From assembly GCF_022414575.1 (NCBI RefSeq), contig NZ_JADWYQ010000018.1, positions 46,852 through 110,851 of the forward strand: 64,000 nt of DNA, in the 5' to 3' direction. The DNA comes from Streptomyces sp. MUM 178J. Its GTDB lineage: Bacteria; Actinomycetota; Actinomycetes; Streptomycetales; Streptomycetaceae. A program made the translations under genes and the position numbers. Position 1 is the first letter of the stretch. Every line of letters begins with the position of its first letter. Shown one piece after another: positions 34,210 through 44,190 of the stretch. The notes below the pieces were generated by a model that did no database searches, was not told where the DNA came from, and saw nothing but the letters and a program-made list of their open reading frames with translations.

Positions 34210-35672
34210 CTACAGCGTGCGCAGCAGCACGGAGGGCTGTTCCACGCAGTCGGCCACATACCGCAGGAACCCTCCGGCGGTCCCGCCGTCGCACACGCGG
34301 TGGTCGAACGTCAAGGACAGCTGGACGACTTGGCGAACGGCCAGCTCGCCGCGGTGCACCCAGGGCTTGGGCACGATCCGGCCGACTCCGAGCATCGCCG
34401 CCTCGGGGTGGTTGATGATCGGCGTGGAGCCGTCCACCCCGAATACGCCGTAGTTGTTGAGCGTGAACGTCCCGCCCGTGAGGTCGGCCGGAGTGAGCGT
34501 GCCCTCCCGGGCCGCCTGCGTCAGCCGCGCGAACTCCTCGGTCAGCGACTCGGCAGAGCGGTCGTGTGCGTCCTTGACGACGGGGACGACGAGGCCGCGC
34601 TCCGTCTGCGCCGCGAAACCGAGGTGCACCTCGGGCAGCCGCACGATCGCCCGTGCCTGGAGGTCGACGGTGGAGTTCAGCTCGGGGTAGCGGGCAAGCG
34701 CCGCCGTGCAGATCCGGGCGAGCAGGGCGAGCACCGAGATCTTCGGACCGCCCGCGCCGTTCATCGCGGCCCGCGCGGCCATCAGCTCCGTGGCGTCCGC
34801 GTCGACCCAGCAGGTGGCGTCGGGGATCTCCTGCCTGCTCCGCGACAGCTTGTCCGCCACGGCTCCGCGCACTCCGCGCAGCGGAATGCGCTCCGCGCCC
34901 GCGCCCTGTGCGACGGTGCGCGGCACGGCAGCCCCGGAGGCCGCGGCGGCAGCCGGCTCGGGCGCGCTCTCTGCGGCCCGCAGCGCGCTCTCGACGTCGG
35001 CCCGCATGATCAGTCCATCGGGCCCGGATCCGGTCAGCTGCCGCAGATCCAGCCCGTTCTCCCGGGCCAGCCTGCGCACGAGGGGCGAGATGACGGGCAC
35101 GGGCCCGTCGGCCTCGGGGCGCGTCCGCGGGCGTCCGTCGTCGATGCGCGAAGTCGTCCCCTGCGGCGCGGCGACGCCGGTCGCGCCATCGCGGGTCCCG
35201 GGACTCGCGGCCGCCTGCGCCGAGGCCACGGCGCGGCCGCCGCTGTCCGGCCGGGCGGCGACTCCCGCACCCTGGTGCGCGGGGCGGATGCGCCGACGGC
35301 GGGCGGCGGGCGCTCCGGTGCCGTACCCGACGAGGACGTTGCCGGACGATTCACCAGACGGCTCGCCGGAGGCGCCGACAGCGTCGGAGGATCCGGCCGG
35401 TCCGCCGGCGCTGCCCGCGTCGTCCCCCGCCCCCACCGCAACCGTCAGCAGCGGGGCGCCGACGGGCAGTTCGGCACCCTCCTCGCCGAAGCGCGCGGTG
35501 ACCACGCCCCCGTACGGACAGGGCACCTCCACCATCGCCTTGGCCGTCTCGACCTCGACGACCGGCTGGTCGACCGTGACGACGTCGCCCACGGCCACCA
35601 GCCAGCGGACGATCTCCGCTTCCGTGAGGCCCTCCCCGAGATCGGGGAGCCTGAATTCGAGCACTTGGGCCA

Positions 35673-35673
<1 letters not shown>
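34210..35673 (-). CDS. bkdC2: branched-chain 2-oxoacid dehydrogenase E2, operon 2
   Basis: 487 residues. Lipoyl domain 1-80 with VEVETAKAMVEVPCP (lipoyl Lys), a long linker, subunit-binding domain at ISPLVRRLARENGLDLRQLT, and acyltransferase domain with catalytic LTFDHRVCDGG. The linker lacks the (EP)n run of the operon-1 paralogue and is Gly/Ser-rich instead. ATG 35673 overlaps the E1beta stop by one base (TGATG). It ends operon 2, so both copies have the E1alpha-E1beta-E2 order without E3. Confidence 0.92.
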
Positions 35674-36691
<1,018 letters not shown>

Positions 36692-36695
<4 letters not shown>

Positions 36696-37828
36696 CGGGT
36701 CTCTCCTTCGGCGTCGAGCTCCGCCCGCAGCTGGGCCGCCTGTTCGCGCAGCTGGCCGGTCTGCTCGGCGTAGACGTGCTCGAACAGGTCCATCGGGTCC
36801 AGCACCGGGTCGGCGTTCATCCGCTCGCGCAGCGTGGCCGCCATCGTCTCCGCGGCGTCGGCCGCCGCCTTGACGCCGTCGTCGTCGATGAGTCCCCGTT
36901 CGGTCAGCTCCCGTTCCAGCAGCCGGATCGGATCGTGCGCCCGCCAGGTCTCGACCTCGCTCTCACCCCGGTAGCGCGTGGCGTCGTCGGCGTTGGTGTG
37001 GGCGTCGATGCGGTAGGTCACGGCCTCGATGAGCGTCGGCCCGCCGCCGCGCCTGGCTCGGGCGACGGCGTCGGCGAGGACCTCGTGCACGGCTGCCGCG
37101 TCGTTCCCGTCGACCAGACGGCCGGGCATGCCGTAGCCCACGGCCTTGTGGGCGAGCGAGGGTGCAGCTGTCTGCTTGGCCAGCGGCACCGAGATCGCGA
37201 AGCCGTTGTTCTGCACCAGGAAGACGACCGGGGCCTGCCATACGGCGGCGAAGTTCAGCGCCTCGTGGAAGTCGCCCTCGCTGGTGCCGCCGTCGCCGAC
37301 CATGGCGAGGGCGACCACGTCGTCCCCCTTGAGCCGGGCCGCGTGGGCCAGCCCCACGGCATGCGGCAGCTGGGTGGCGAGAGGGGTGCACAGCGGAGCT
37401 ATGCGGTGCTCGCGGGGGTCGTATCCGGTGTGCCAGTCGCCGCGCAGCAGCGTGAGGGCCTGCACCGGATCGAGGCCGCGGGCGACGGCCGCGAGCGTGT
37501 CGCGGTAGCTGGGAAAGAGCCAGTCGCGCTCTTCGAGGGCCAGCGCGGCGGCCACCTCGCAGGCCTCCTGGCCGGTGCTGGACGGGTAGACGGCCAGCCG
37601 GCCCTGCTTCGTCAGGGCCGTCGCCTGAGTGTTGTACCGGCGGCCGCGCACCAGCTCGCGGTAGAGCCTGCGCAGCAGCTCGGGGTCGACGGCGCCCGCG
37701 GCCTGGGTGCCCAGCACCCGGTACGGCTCGGGGTCCGGCAGCAGCGGGGCGGGGTCCGTGCGGGGCTGCCACGCCGGTGGCGGGGTGGGCCGGTAGGCAG
37801 TGGCGCCGGGCAGCTCCTGCACCGACAT
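36692..37828 (-). CDS. bkdA2: branched-chain 2-oxoacid dehydrogenase E1 alpha, operon 2
   Basis: 378 residues from ATG 37828. The TPP motif runs from GDGGTSEGD to NN in VQNNGFAISV; other landmarks are RYNTQATALTKQGRLAVYPS and YRIDAHTNADDATRYRG. It lacks the basic N-terminal tail of the operon-1 paralogue and has a Pro-rich start (AYRPTPPPAWQPRTDPAPLL). A possible alternative start is TTG at 37843, which has GAGGAGG eight bases upstream, whereas the ATG has none at the right distance. The upstream gap to the divergent Lrp gene holds a PaaR-like operator and a DnaA box. Confidence 0.92.
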
Positions 37829-37901
37829 GCTGCTCTTTCTCAACGCGAGCACCTCCTCGTGGGGGCGACGACGAAGCGGCACGGGGAGTGTGGCGTGCCT
37901 C

Positions 37902-37919
37902 ACCAACCGATTGTTCGGT
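37902..37919. promoter_or_regulatory. PaaR-like operator in bkd operon 2 / Lrp divergent promoter region
   Basis: ACCAACCGATTGTTCGGT matches 16 of 18 bases of the operator found in identical form before paaN and paaA (ACCGACCGATCGTTCGGT). It lies between the divergent bkdA2 and Lrp/AsnC genes. Inferred to be a weaker site for the nearby TetR regulator or a related one. Confidence 0.5.
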
Positions 37920-38020
37920 CGTGGGCGCATTTTGGCTACAGGCGACGCAAGCCTGTGGACAAACGGTTCTCCACAGCCTCTCATGGAGACAGGTCGTCCA
38001 TACGAGAGAGGCGGGGGGAC

Positions 38021-38551
38021 ATGCCAGCTGAACAAATGGCCGAGGGTGGGGACCGTATGGAGCAGCTGCCGCCGGCACGTCCGCTCGACTCGATCGACCG
38101 GGACATCCTGCGCATCCTGCAGACCGACGGCAGAGCATCGATACGCTCCGTAGCCGACCGGGTCCATGTGTCGCGGGCGAACGCCTACGCACGGATCAAC
38201 CGGCTCATGGACGACGGAGTCATCCGCGGCTTCAGCGCCCGGGTCAACCATGAGCGCGCGGGCCAGGGCGCGTCCGCCTACATCACGCTCAAGATCGTTC
38301 AGAATTCCTGGCGCACCGTGCGCGAGCAGCTGCAGGCGCTTCCCGGAGCCGCGCACATCGCCCTGGTCAGCGGTGACTTCGACGTACTGCTGCTGGTGCA
38401 CACCCCGGACAACCGCACCCTGCGCGAACTGGTCCTGACCCGGCTCCAGTCCATCCCGGAGGTGCTGTCGACGCGCACACTGCTGGTCTTCGAGGAGACG
38501 GACCTCGACCCCGGCCCCGGGTCGGCCGGGGACCCGCTGCGCGACTCCTGA
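38021..38551 (+). CDS. bkdR: Lrp/AsnC family regulator (BkdR-like)
   Basis: 176 residues. N-terminal AsnC HTH: LDSIDRDILRILQTDGRASI then RSVADRVHVSRANAYARINR; C-terminal RAM ligand-binding domain (AYITLKIVQNSWRTVREQLQ, VSGDFDVLLLVHTPD). Lrp/AsnC members sense amino acids, and BkdR proteins control bkd operons; the divergent position next to bkdA2 supports this. ATG 38021 has GCGGGGGGAC directly upstream; a second in-frame ATG is at 38057. The gene symbol is by analogy. Confidence 0.87.
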   Translation: MPAEQMAEGGDRMEQLPPARPLDSIDRDILRILQTDGRASIRSVADRVHVSRANAYARINRLMDDGVIRGFSARVNHERAGQGASAYITLKIVQNSWRTVREQLQALPGAAHIALVSGDFDVLLLVHTPDNRTLRELVLTRLQSIPEVLSTRTLLVFEETDLDPGPGSAGDPLRDS

Positions 38552-38598
38552 GGCCCGCGCCTGCCCGCCGGCGCCGTAGCCCGGGGTCGGCGGGGGCG

Positions 38599-39195
38599 TT
38601 ACGAGGCGTCCGCGCGCAACCCGTCGAAGGCCAGCCGTACGACCGCCTCGGCGACCTGGTTCTCGTCGTGGCCTGTGCCGGGGTGCGGCCGGTACCACTC
38701 CACCAGGGAGTTGACCATGCCGAACAGCAGCCTGGTCGCCAGCTTGGGGTCGACGTCGGCACGCAGATCGCCGTCCGCTGCGGCGGCCTTCAGCAGATCG
38801 GCCACGCGGTGGTCGAACTCACGGCGGCGCTCCATCGCCCACCGTTCGGTCTGCGTGTTGCCGCGCACCCGCAGCAGCAGCGTCACATAGGGCAGTTCCG
38901 CCATCAGCACCTCGACGGTGCGCCGGGTGACGTGCTCGACCTGCTCGATCGTCCGCCCGCGCTGGGCCCCAGGCTCGTCGAGGATCGCGAACAGCGCGTC
39001 CAGAGCCCGGCTGACGGCGCGGCGCAGCAACTCCTCCTTGCCCGAGACGTGGTGGTAGATGGAGGACTTGGAGATGCCTGCGGCCTTGGAGAGGTGCTCC
39101 ATGGACGTGCCGTCGTAGCCGCGCTCGTTGAAGATCTGCACGGCGACGCCCAGCAGCGTCTCCGGGGTGTACGTATCGCGCCTGGGGGTGGTCAT
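38599..39195 (-). CDS. paaR: TetR family regulator, PaaR-like
   Basis: 198 residues. TetR HTH at residues 10-57 (LLGVAVQIFNERGYDGTSME, then KAAGISKSSIYHHVSGKEEL) and a helical ligand domain ending 'ATRLLFGMVNSLVEWYRP'. It overlaps the PaaH stop by ATGA, so it is co-transcribed with paaH from the promoter region that bears an 18-bp operator. TetR-type PaaR proteins of Corynebacterium bind a CCGNNCGNNCGG-type site and are released by phenylacetyl-CoA; the operator seen here fits that pattern. Assignment is by context and operator. Confidence 0.85.
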   Translation of the reverse strand: MTTPRRDTYTPETLLGVAVQIFNERGYDGTSMEHLSKAAGISKSSIYHHVSGKEELLRRAVSRALDALFAILDEPGAQRGRTIEQVEHVTRRTVEVLMAELPYVTLLLRVRGNTQTERWAMERRREFDHRVADLLKAAAADGDLRADVDPKLATRLLFGMVNSLVEWYRPHPGTGHDENQVAEAVVRLAFDGLRADAS

Positions 39196-40775
39196 GAGGC
39201 GTCCTCCTGCCTGCTCTTCCGCGCCGCCGCACGCTCGGCGGCCGCCCTCCCGCGCAGCGCCTGCGAGGGGGCGTAGCGCCCCGTCGGGCAGGCCTTGTGG
39301 AGCCCGTCGAGAACGGTGAGGACCCAGTCCAGGCCGATCTCCTCGCCCCAGGCGAGGGGGCCGCGCGGATAGTTGACGCCGAGCCGCATCGCCGTGTCGA
39401 TGTCGTCCGCGGAGGCCACGTCGCGTGCGGCGGCGTCGAGGGCGAAGTCGACGAGCATCGCGACGGTCCGGGCGACGATCAGCCCGGGGATGCCGGCGAC
39501 CACGCTGACCTGCTTGCCGAGCGCCTGGAAAAGGCCGACCGCCTCCCTCAGGGCGGCGTCGCCGACCGTCGGGGCGGGAGCCAGGGCGATACGCCCGGAT
39601 CGGGCGTAGTCGAGGGCGAGATCGAAGTGGATCACCGCCGTCTCCGCCTCTTCTGCCGCGGTCCCGTCGGCCAGGCAGAGGCGGGCGCCGCCGGGCAGCT
39701 CGATCCACCCCGGGCGGGTCTCGCCGGTCCCCTCGCCGCGGACGACGGCGATGCCCGCCTCCTCGACGAGGCCGGGCAGGGCTGCCGCCTGGGCCAGGTC
39801 GCCGTGGACGGTGACGGAGCCGGGAGCGGGAGCGGGCGGCTCCGTACGGGGGGAGGGCGCGGTGGCCTCGGAGCCGTACGGGAACCAGCCCCGGCCGGTC
39901 TTGCGGCCCAGCCTGCCCGACTCGACGAGGCGGCGCTGGGACAGCGACGGCGTGAACTTGGGGTCCTGGAAGAACGACTCCCAGACGGAGCGTGTGACGG
40001 CCTCGTTGACGTCCTGGCCGATCAGGTCCGTCAGCTCGAAGGGCCCCATGGCGAAGCCGCCCGACTCCCGGAGCACGGCGTCGACGGTGGCCGGGTCGGC
40101 GGCGCGCTCCTCGTGGATGCGCAGGGCCTCGGCGTAGAAGGGGCGGGCGATCCGGTTGACGATGAAGCCGGGCAGATCCGCGCAGCTCACCGGGGTTTTC
40201 CCCCAGGCCGCCACGGTCGCGCGGGCGCGGGCGGCGGCCGCCTCGTGGGTCGCGTGACCGCTGACGACCTCCACCAGCGGAAGGAGCGGGGCGGGGTTGA
40301 AGAAGTGCAGCCCGACAAAGCGTCCGGGGTGCTTCAGCGCTCCGGCCACGGCGGTCACGGAGAGAGAGGAGGTGTTGGTGGCCAGCAGACAGTCGCGGGA
40401 GACGATCTCTTCGAGGGCGGTGAACAACACCTGCTTGACGTCGAGCCGCTCCAGCACCGCCTCGACGACGAGCGCGGCGTCCGCGAGCTCGGCGAGCTCC
40501 GCGGCGGGGTGCAGCCGCTTCAGGGCGGCGTCCCGCTGCGACGGCTCCATCCGGCCTTTCTCCACGAGCCGGTCCAGACGGGCGGAGATGCCCTTCGCGG
40601 CTTCCTGGGCGCGGCCGGGGGCGGCGTCGTGAAGGCGGACAGGGTGCCCGGCGACCAGGGCGACCTGGGCGATGCCCTGGCCCATGGTGCCCGTGCCGAC
40701 GACGGCGACGACATCGCCGGGGCCGACGGCATCTCGCGCGACGGCGTCTCGCCCGTTGGCGTCGATGGCGGTCAT
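39192..40775 (-). CDS. paaH: 3-hydroxyacyl-CoA dehydrogenase (PaaH)
   Basis: 527 residues. NAD-binding Rossmann domain with VVGTGTMGQGIAQ (residues 25-37), catalytic His in GLHFFNPAP, then a 3HCDH C-terminal domain (LPGFIVNRIARPFYAEALRI) and, after a linker, a second 3HCDH C-terminal domain (IPGLIVARTVAMLVDFALDA). The double C-domain is the PaaH/PaaC-type layout. It oxidises 3-hydroxyadipyl-CoA in phenylacetate catabolism. The ATG at 40775 has GGGGAGGA nine bases upstream; the frame stays open far upstream across paaN but that is shadow. First gene of paaH-paaR. Confidence 0.92.
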   Translation of the reverse strand: MTAIDANGRDAVARDAVGPGDVVAVVGTGTMGQGIAQVALVAGHPVRLHDAAPGRAQEAAKGISARLDRLVEKGRMEPSQRDAALKRLHPAAELAELADAALVVEAVLERLDVKQVLFTALEEIVSRDCLLATNTSSLSVTAVAGALKHPGRFVGLHFFNPAPLLPLVEVVSGHATHEAAAARARATVAAWGKTPVSCADLPGFIVNRIARPFYAEALRIHEERAADPATVDAVLRESGGFAMGPFELTDLIGQDVNEAVTRSVWESFFQDPKFTPSLSQRRLVESGRLGRKTGRGWFPYGSEATAPSPRTEPPAPAPGSVTVHGDLAQAAALPGLVEEAGIAVVRGEGTGETRPGWIELPGGARLCLADGTAAEEAETAVIHFDLALDYARSGRIALAPAPTVGDAALREAVGLFQALGKQVSVVAGIPGLIVARTVAMLVDFALDAAARDVASADDIDTAMRLGVNYPRGPLAWGEEIGLDWVLTVLDGLHKACPTGRYAPSQALRGRAAAERAAARKSRQEDAS

Positions 40776-40822
40776 GGGAGCGATCCTCCCCGATGAGTTT
40801 TCCACAGCTTCGCCAGGCCCCC

Positions 40823-40850
40823 TTGTACCGACCGATCGTTCGGTTACTCT
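40823..40850 (+). promoter_or_regulatory. paaN promoter enclosing the operator
   Basis: TTGTAC (40823-40828) and TACTCT (40845-40850) have 16-base spacing and enclose the 18-bp operator, so a bound repressor would block RNA polymerase. The gap also serves the divergent paaH-paaR pair. Confidence 0.5.
40827..40844. promoter_or_regulatory. PaaR operator before paaN/paaH
   Basis: ACCGACCGATCGTTCGGT is an inverted repeat. The same 18 bases occur in reverse orientation before paaA at 46440-46457. Identity over 18 bases at two paa promoters and nowhere else noticed argues for a regulator site. Confidence 0.8.
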
Positions 40851-40898
40851 AACTCTGTCATCCGTTCCCTGCCCAGCTCGACGAGGAGTTGGTCCGCA

Positions 40899-42560
40899 AT
40901 GCAGCTGACCGAGACCCGCCGGCCCACGCTCGACCAGGCCCTCGAAGCGATCCGCACCCGTGCCTACTGGTCCCCGCACCCCGAGCACCCCAAGGCATAT
41001 GGGGAGAGCGCGCCCGCCGAGGGGCTGGCCGCGTTCGAGGCCCTCAAGGGCGCCCGCTTCGAGCTCGACCAGCCGGGCGTCGACGGCTGGACGGGCGGTG
41101 AGGTGTCGCCGTACGGCCCGGAGCTGGGCATCGAGTACCCCCACGCGGACGTGGACGTGCTGCTGCCCGCCATGCGCGACGGCATGGCCGCCTGGCGCGA
41201 GGCGGGCCCCGAGACCCGCGCCCTGGTGTGTGTGGAGATCCTCGCCAGGATCAGCGCCCGCACCCATGAGTTCGCGCACGCCGTGATGCACACCAGCGGC
41301 CAGGCCTTCATGATGGCGTTCCAGGCCGGCGGCCCGCACGCCCAGGACCGCGGCCTGGAAGCCGTGGCGTACGCGTACGAGGAGCAGACCCGCACCCCCG
41401 CCGCGGCCGACTGGTCCAAGCCCCAGGGCAAGCGGGACCCGCTGGAGCTGCGCAAGAAGTTCACCGCCGCGGGGCGTGGCATCTCCCTGCTCATCGGCTG
41501 CAACACCTTCCCCACGTGGAACGGCTACCCGGGCCTGTTCGCCTCCCTGGCCACGGGCAACCCGGTCCTGGTCAAGCCGCACCCGCGCGCCGTGCTGCCG
41601 CTCGCCCTCACCGTGCGCGTGTGCCGCGAGGTGCTCGCCGAAGCGGGGTTTGACCCGAACCTGGTCTGTCTGGCCGTCGAGCGCCCCGGCGAGGGCATCG
41701 CCAAGACCCTCGCGGTGCGCCCCGAGATCAGGATCATCGACTACACGGGCTCGACCGCCTTCGGCGACTGGCTGGAGGCCAACGCCCGTCAGGCGCAGGT
41801 CTACACGGAGAAGGCCGGGGTCAACACCGTCGTGGTCGACTCCACCGACGACTACAAGGGCATGCTTGCCAATCTGGCCTTCTCGCTCTCCCTCTACAGC
41901 GGTCAGATGTGCACCACTCCGCAGAATGTGCTCATCCCGAGGGACGGCATCGCCACGGACGCGGGCCCCAGGAGCTATGACGAGGTGGTGGCCGACCTCG
42001 CCGGCGCGGTGAAGGGGCTGCTGGGCGACGACGCCCGGGCGAACGCCCTGCTGGGCGCGCTGGTCAACCCGGACGTCAAAGCGCGTCTGGAGGCCGCGGC
42101 GGGACTGGGCGAGGTCGCCCTGCCCTCGCGCGAGGTCGTCAACCCGGACTTCCCGGACGCCGTGGTGCGCACCCCCGTCCTCGTCAAGCTCGACGGCTCC
42201 AAGCCGGACGCCGAGGCCGCCTATATGTCGGAGTGCTTCGGCCCGGTGTCCTTCGCGGTCTCGGTGGACTCCACCTCCGACGCCCTGGAGTTGCTGCGGC
42301 GCACGATCCGCGACAAGGGCGCGATGACGGTCGGCGCGTACACGACCTCCCCCGAGGTGGAGCAGGCGGTCGAGGAGGTCTGCCTGGAGGAGTCGGCCCA
42401 GCTGTCCCTCAACCTGACCGGCGGGGTGTACGTCAACCAGACGGCCGCGTTCTCCGACTTCCACGGCTCCGGGGGCAATCCCGCGGCGAACGCCGCGCTG
42501 TGCGACGGCGCCTTCGTCTCCAACCGCTTCCGCATGGTGGAGATCCGCCGCCAGGCCTGA
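40899..42560 (+). CDS. paaN: phenylacetic acid degradation protein PaaN
   Basis: 553 residues of the PaaN branch of the aldehyde dehydrogenase superfamily. The nucleotide region reads TFPTWNGYPGLFASLATGNP, the Glu region reads YTGSTAFGDWLE and the catalytic Cys338 lies in YSGQMCTTPQNVLIP. PaaN proteins lack the hydratase domain of E. coli PaaZ; they are proposed to oxidise the ring-opened semialdehyde. The ATG at 40899 has GAGGAG 11 bases upstream. It is transcribed alone from a promoter carrying the 18-bp operator and is divergent from paaH-paaR. Confidence 0.92.
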   Translation: MQLTETRRPTLDQALEAIRTRAYWSPHPEHPKAYGESAPAEGLAAFEALKGARFELDQPGVDGWTGGEVSPYGPELGIEYPHADVDVLLPAMRDGMAAWREAGPETRALVCVEILARISARTHEFAHAVMHTSGQAFMMAFQAGGPHAQDRGLEAVAYAYEEQTRTPAAADWSKPQGKRDPLELRKKFTAAGRGISLLIGCNTFPTWNGYPGLFASLATGNPVLVKPHPRAVLPLALTVRVCREVLAEAGFDPNLVCLAVERPGEGIAKTLAVRPEIRIIDYTGSTAFGDWLEANARQAQVYTEKAGVNTVVVDSTDDYKGMLANLAFSLSLYSGQMCTTPQNVLIPRDGIATDAGPRSYDEVVADLAGAVKGLLGDDARANALLGALVNPDVKARLEAAAGLGEVALPSREVVNPDFPDAVVRTPVLVKLDGSKPDAEAAYMSECFGPVSFAVSVDSTSDALELLRRTIRDKGAMTVGAYTTSPEVEQAVEEVCLEESAQLSLNLTGGVYVNQTAAFSDFHGSGGNPAANAALCDGAFVSNRFRMVEIRRQA

Positions 42561-42786
42561 GCCGACCGCCGCCCGTCCGCATGCGTCCCAGCGGCATGGC
42601 CTGCGCCCGGCGGGGCCGATGGGCCGGCCGATCCACCGGGCGGGCACCGCGCTGCACCCGGTGCGGGCCGACCTGCAGGGCTGCACCGACCGGCCCTGCG
42701 CGGACGGCCCGGCTGCCCGGCCGTCGGCCGATGAACGGCCCGACTTCGACGGACGACCGGAGGCGCGACCGAGGGCACGCCGAGAG

Positions 42787-43386
42787 TCAGCGGCGGGCCG
42801 TGCCGCCCCTCGGCGGCCCGGCGCGGCGAAGGGGCACGGCATCGGCGAGGCGGCCGACCGCCGTCTTCGGCGTTCTGGAGTGCCGGGGCTCCTGCCGTGC
42901 CGACTGGGCGGCCCCGTCCGCCGGCCCGGACGGCTGCGGCTGCTGCGGCGGCGGCTTCGGGGCGCGCCGCGTCGCCGGGGAGACGGCGCCGGGTGCGGAG
43001 AGCGGCCCCAGCAGCCGCAGCCGCACCGCATGCGCCACACCGCTGTCCGCGAGGAGCATCGCGAGCACCAGCGCGGCCTGGGGAGTGAACACGCCGAGGA
43101 GCCGCCCGGCCATGCGCCGGCCGGGCAGGTTCGCGGTGAGGAAGTCGCGCAGCTCGCCGCCTCGCAGCTGTCGGTAGCCGTTGCTCCGCAGCTCCCCGGC
43201 GTGCCGGCGGACCACCCGGTGCAGCAGCACCGTGTCCACTTCGAAGTAGTCGGCGAGCATCGACGCCGTCGTATGCTCCCGGTCCGGCAGCAGCGGCAGC
43301 CGCTTCACCTCGTCGAGCACATCCCGCCGCGCACACAGCGCGGCGCGCAGGGCCCGCGAGCCCAGCAGAGCCTGTTCCGCCAACAT
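42787..43386 (-). CDS. unknown protein, possible DNA-binding, basic C-terminal tail
   Basis: 199 residues from ATG 43386, which has GGGAGGAG five bases upstream; in-frame ATGs at 43464 and 43482 lack a ribosome site. Residues about 20-75 (LDEVKRLPLLPDREHTTASM, LADYFEVDTVLLHRVVRRH, GELRSNGYRQLRGGELRDF) resemble the helical DNA-binding N-terminus of phage antirepressor/ORF6N-like proteins, but I do not recognise the family. A hydrophobic segment (FTPQAALVLAMLLADSGVA) follows, then a Pro/Gln/Arg-rich tail. It stands alone between paaN and a methyltransferase gene. Confidence 0.6.
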   Translation of the reverse strand: MLAEQALLGSRALRAALCARRDVLDEVKRLPLLPDREHTTASMLADYFEVDTVLLHRVVRRHAGELRSNGYRQLRGGELRDFLTANLPGRRMAGRLLGVFTPQAALVLAMLLADSGVAHAVRLRLLGPLSAPGAVSPATRRAPKPPPQQPQPSGPADGAAQSARQEPRHSRTPKTAVGRLADAVPLRRAGPPRGGTARR

Positions 43387-43503
43387 CGGCGCTCCTCCCG
43401 GGGGCGGCATCGGAACATGCGGCCCCCTTGACCACCCGCCCGGACAAACGAGCAGTTCAGCCATGGAGTCACACCCGTGCATCCGCCCACCGGGCGGCAG
43501 CGG

Positions 43504-44190
43504 CTAAGAAGCGGGCGGAATCTGTGCGTGCCGCTGCACCCAGGCGTGCATCGCGATCGCCGCAGCCGCCCCGGCGTTGATCGAGCGGGTCGAGCCGAAC
43601 TGGGCGATCGAGCACACCATGGCGGCGTGGCGGCGGGCCTCGGGCGTCAGCCCGGGCCCTTCCTGCCCGAAGAGCAGCACACAGCGCCGCGGCAGCTCTG
43701 TGACCTCGAGAGGCACCGAGCCGGGCAGATTGTCGATCCCGATGATGGGCAGCGCTTCGGCCCCTGCCCAGACGGTCAGCGCCGCGGAGTCCGGGTGGTG
43801 GCGGACATGCTGGTAGCGGTCGGTGACCATGGCCCCGCGCCGGTTCCATCGCCTGCGGCCGACGATGTGGATCTCCTTCGCAAGGAAGGCGTTGGCGGTA
43901 CGCACGACCGAGCCGATGTTGAAGTCATGGCTCCAGTTCTCGACGGCGACATGGAAGTCGTGCCGCCGGGTGTCGAGGTCGGCGACGATGGCCTCACGCG
44001 TCCAGTACCGGTACCGGTCGACGACATTGCGCCGGTCCCCTTCCGCCAGCAGCCGGGGGTCGTACCGCTCCTGCCGCGGCCAGGGCTGCGGATGGGGCCC
44101 GACGCCGACCTCGGAGCCGTACCCCTCGTCGTACTGGAGCGGCTCGTCCGACAGCGGCTCGTCCCGTATGGGCTTCTCGGCAGTGCTCAC
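43504..44190 (-). CDS. SpoU/TrmH family RNA methyltransferase
   Basis: 228 residues with the knotted SPOUT fold: motif 1 FNIGSVVRTANAFL, motif 2 VLLFGQEGPGLTPE and motif 3 SIAQFGSTRSINAGAAAAIA. It is expected to 2'-O-methylate a ribose in tRNA or rRNA using SAM. A 60-residue N-terminal segment (EVGVGPHPQPWPRQERYDPR) is common to this actinobacterial group. GTG 44190 overlaps the stop of the HTTM gene by GTGA. Last gene of a leftward three-gene run. Confidence 0.9.
   Translation of the reverse strand: MSTAEKPIRDEPLSDEPLQYDEGYGSEVGVGPHPQPWPRQERYDPRLLAEGDRRNVVDRYRYWTREAIVADLDTRRHDFHVAVENWSHDFNIGSVVRTANAFLAKEIHIVGRRRWNRRGAMVTDRYQHVRHHPDSAALTVWAGAEALPIIGIDNLPGSVPLEVTELPRRCVLLFGQEGPGLTPEARRHAAMVCSIAQFGSTRSINAGAAAAIAMHAWVQRHAQIPPAS

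Noticed and set aside
39192..43040. Minus-strand open frame of 1282 codons covering paaH and the antisense of paaN
   Set aside because: Only the part from ATG 40775 matches a protein family and has a ribosome site; the rest is the GC-biased shadow of paaN on the other strand.
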